Assembly: GCF_021650705.1 (NCBI RefSeq)
Contig: NZ_CP087138.1
Span: forward strand, 3,410,001-3,474,000
DNA from: Pseudomonas sp. KNUC1026
Lineage (GTDB): Bacteria > Pseudomonadota > Gammaproteobacteria > Pseudomonadales > Pseudomonadaceae
Length of the DNA stretch: 64,000 nt
Direction of reading: 5' to 3'
Positions 62,844 to 64,000 of the stretch are shown here, one piece after another; the stretch's first letter is position 1, and each line of letters begins with the position of its first letter. A model generated the notes under the pieces. It was not told the DNA's origin and did not search any database. It saw nothing but the letters and a program-made list of their open reading frames with translations. A program made the position numbers and the translations under genes.

Positions 62844-64000
62844 TCAGAGCCGAGGCATGCGCGCCGCCGGGCATCGTGCCACCCAGCCCGCGCATCATCT
62901 TGGCCATGCCACCCTTGGTGGAGAATTTCTTCATCATTTTCTGCATTTGCTTGTGCTGCTTGATCAGCCGGCCGACGTCTCTGCACCTGAGTACCGGAAC
63001 CCAGGGCGATACGGCGCTTGCGCGAACCGCTGATGATGTCGGGGTCGCGGCGCTCGGCCTGGGTCATGGAGCCGATGATCGCTTCCATCTGCTTGAACTG
63101 CTTCTCGGCCGCGCCCTGGGCGTTGCCCATCTGCGAGAGGTTTACCCCACCGATGCTCGGCAGTTTGTCCATGAGCCCGCCCAGGCCGCCCACTGCTTTT
63201 CATCTGCACCAGTTGGTCGCGGAAGTCTTCGAGGTCGAAGCCCTTGCCTTTCTTGAGCTTCTTGGCGAGTTTCTCGGCCTTGTCCTTGTCCAGCTTCTGC
63301 TCGGCCTGCTCGATCAGGCTGAGCATGTCGCCCATGCCGAGGATGCGCGAGGCGATGCGGTCGGGGTGGAACGGCTCGAGCGCTTCGCTCTTCTCGCCCA
63401 TACCGATGAACTTGATCGGTTTGCCGGTGATGTGGCGCACCGACAGTGCGGCGCCGCCACGGGCATCACCGTCGACCTTGGTGAGCACAACGCCGGTGAG
63501 CGGCAGTGCATCACCGAAGGCCTTGGCCGTATTGGCGGCATCCTGGCCGGTCATGGCGTCGACCACGAACAGGGTTTCGACCGGCTTGACCGCTGCGTGC
63601 AGGGCCTGGATCTCGGCCATCATGTCGGCGTCGATGTGCAGGCGGCCGGCGGTGTCGAGGATCACCACGTCGATGAACTTGAGCTTGGCCTCGCGGATGG
63701 CGGCCTCGGCGATGTCGACCGGCTTCTGCGAGATGTCCGACGGGAAGAAGGTGACGCCGATGTCGCTGGCCAGGGTTTCGAGCTGCTTGATCGCCGCAGG
63801 GCGGTAGACGTCGGCCGACACCACCATCGCGCTCTTCTTCTTGCGCTCCTTGAGAAAGCGCGCGAGCTTGCCGGCGGTGGTGGTTTCGCCCGCACCCTGC
63901 AGGCCGGCCATCGACACCACCGCAGGTGGCGCAACGTTCAGCGCCAGGTCTTCGTTGGCCGCGCCCATGACCGACTCGAGCTCGGCCTGAACGATCTTGA
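62844..64000 (-). CDS. ffh: Signal recognition particle protein Ffh (5' end outside window), frameshifted as read
   Basis: Ffh is the GTPase of the signal recognition particle that targets membrane proteins to FtsY and SecYEG. Visible parts are the end of the N domain (KIVQAELESVMGAANEDLALN), the GTPase domain (PAAIKQLETLASDIGV, DVVILDTAGRLHIDADMM, TGVVLTKVDGDARGGAALSV) and the methionine-rich M domain (QMKSSG, KQHKQMQKMMKKFSTKGGMAKMMRG). The P-loop reads GLQGAGET with Glu (codon at 63885-63887) where Lys is required. Frameshifts lie near 63190, 62985 and 62855. The N-terminal 80-odd residues are beyond the window. Confidence 0.94.

Overview
The window is high-GC chromosomal DNA from a Pseudomonas, most likely the P. 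putida group. The evidence is an algU-mucA-mucB-mucD stress locus next to lepA, a complete wsp surface-sensing operon, typical Pseudomonas housekeeping proteins, REP-type palindromes and an IS3-family element. Most genes lie on the minus strand. No rRNA, tRNA or CRISPR array was seen.

Layout. 1-5.7 kb: pdxJ (partial), recO, era, rnc, a DUF4845 gene, lepB and lepA, a compact translation and RNA-processing operon. 5.9-9.9 kb: mucD, mucB, mucA and algU, with two AlgU-type promoters upstream of algU and no mucC. 10.2-16.1 kb: nadB, an atypical SDR, a LysR regulator, ygfX-sdhE, ygfZ and an HDOD gene. 16.1-22.4 kb: the TctD/TctE two-component system, divergent tctCBA, and an AbrB-family permease. 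22.4-29.9 kb: ung, a small Pro/Gly-rich lipoprotein, a DUF72 gene, tsaB, adk, ppc. 30-33.5 kb: a DUF4398 lipoprotein and an OmpA-like lipoprotein, then an IS3 element inserted in their terminator, a PL7 alginate lyase and a REP pair. 33.5-44.8 kb: lysS, prfB (with its programmed +1 frameshift) and wspR-F-E-D-C-B-A. 44.9-54.9 kb: a DUF533 protein, opgD, a berberine-bridge-like flavoenzyme, an Old Yellow Enzyme, recJ, yaeQ, a periplasmic-binding-like gene, DUF3509 and a lone receiver domain. 55-64 kb: thrC-hom, dsbC, xerD, a YceK/YidQ-type lipoprotein, a thioesterase, and rpsP-rimM-trmD-rplS with partial ffh.

Functional themes. The AlgU/MucA/MucB/MucD cascade controls the envelope stress response. 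Wsp turns surface contact into c-di-GMP through WspR. The Tct system is a sensor-regulated tripartite tricarboxylate transporter. OpgD, the OmpA-like lipoprotein and the alginate lyase also act on the envelope or its polysaccharides.

Sequence quality matters for interpretation. The first 21.6 kb contains only intact genes. From 21.7 kb on, about fifty single-base insertions or deletions break many genes, including ones that cannot be lost (adk, rpsP, trmD, rimM, ffh). I read these as sequencing or assembly errors, not gene decay, and annotate such genes across their full inferred span. The most interesting structural features are the IS3 insertion inside a perfect terminator palindrome, a family of AGCTTGCAGCTT-type stem-loops lying next to stop codons, and in-frame tandem repeats in the linkers of WspC and WspE.
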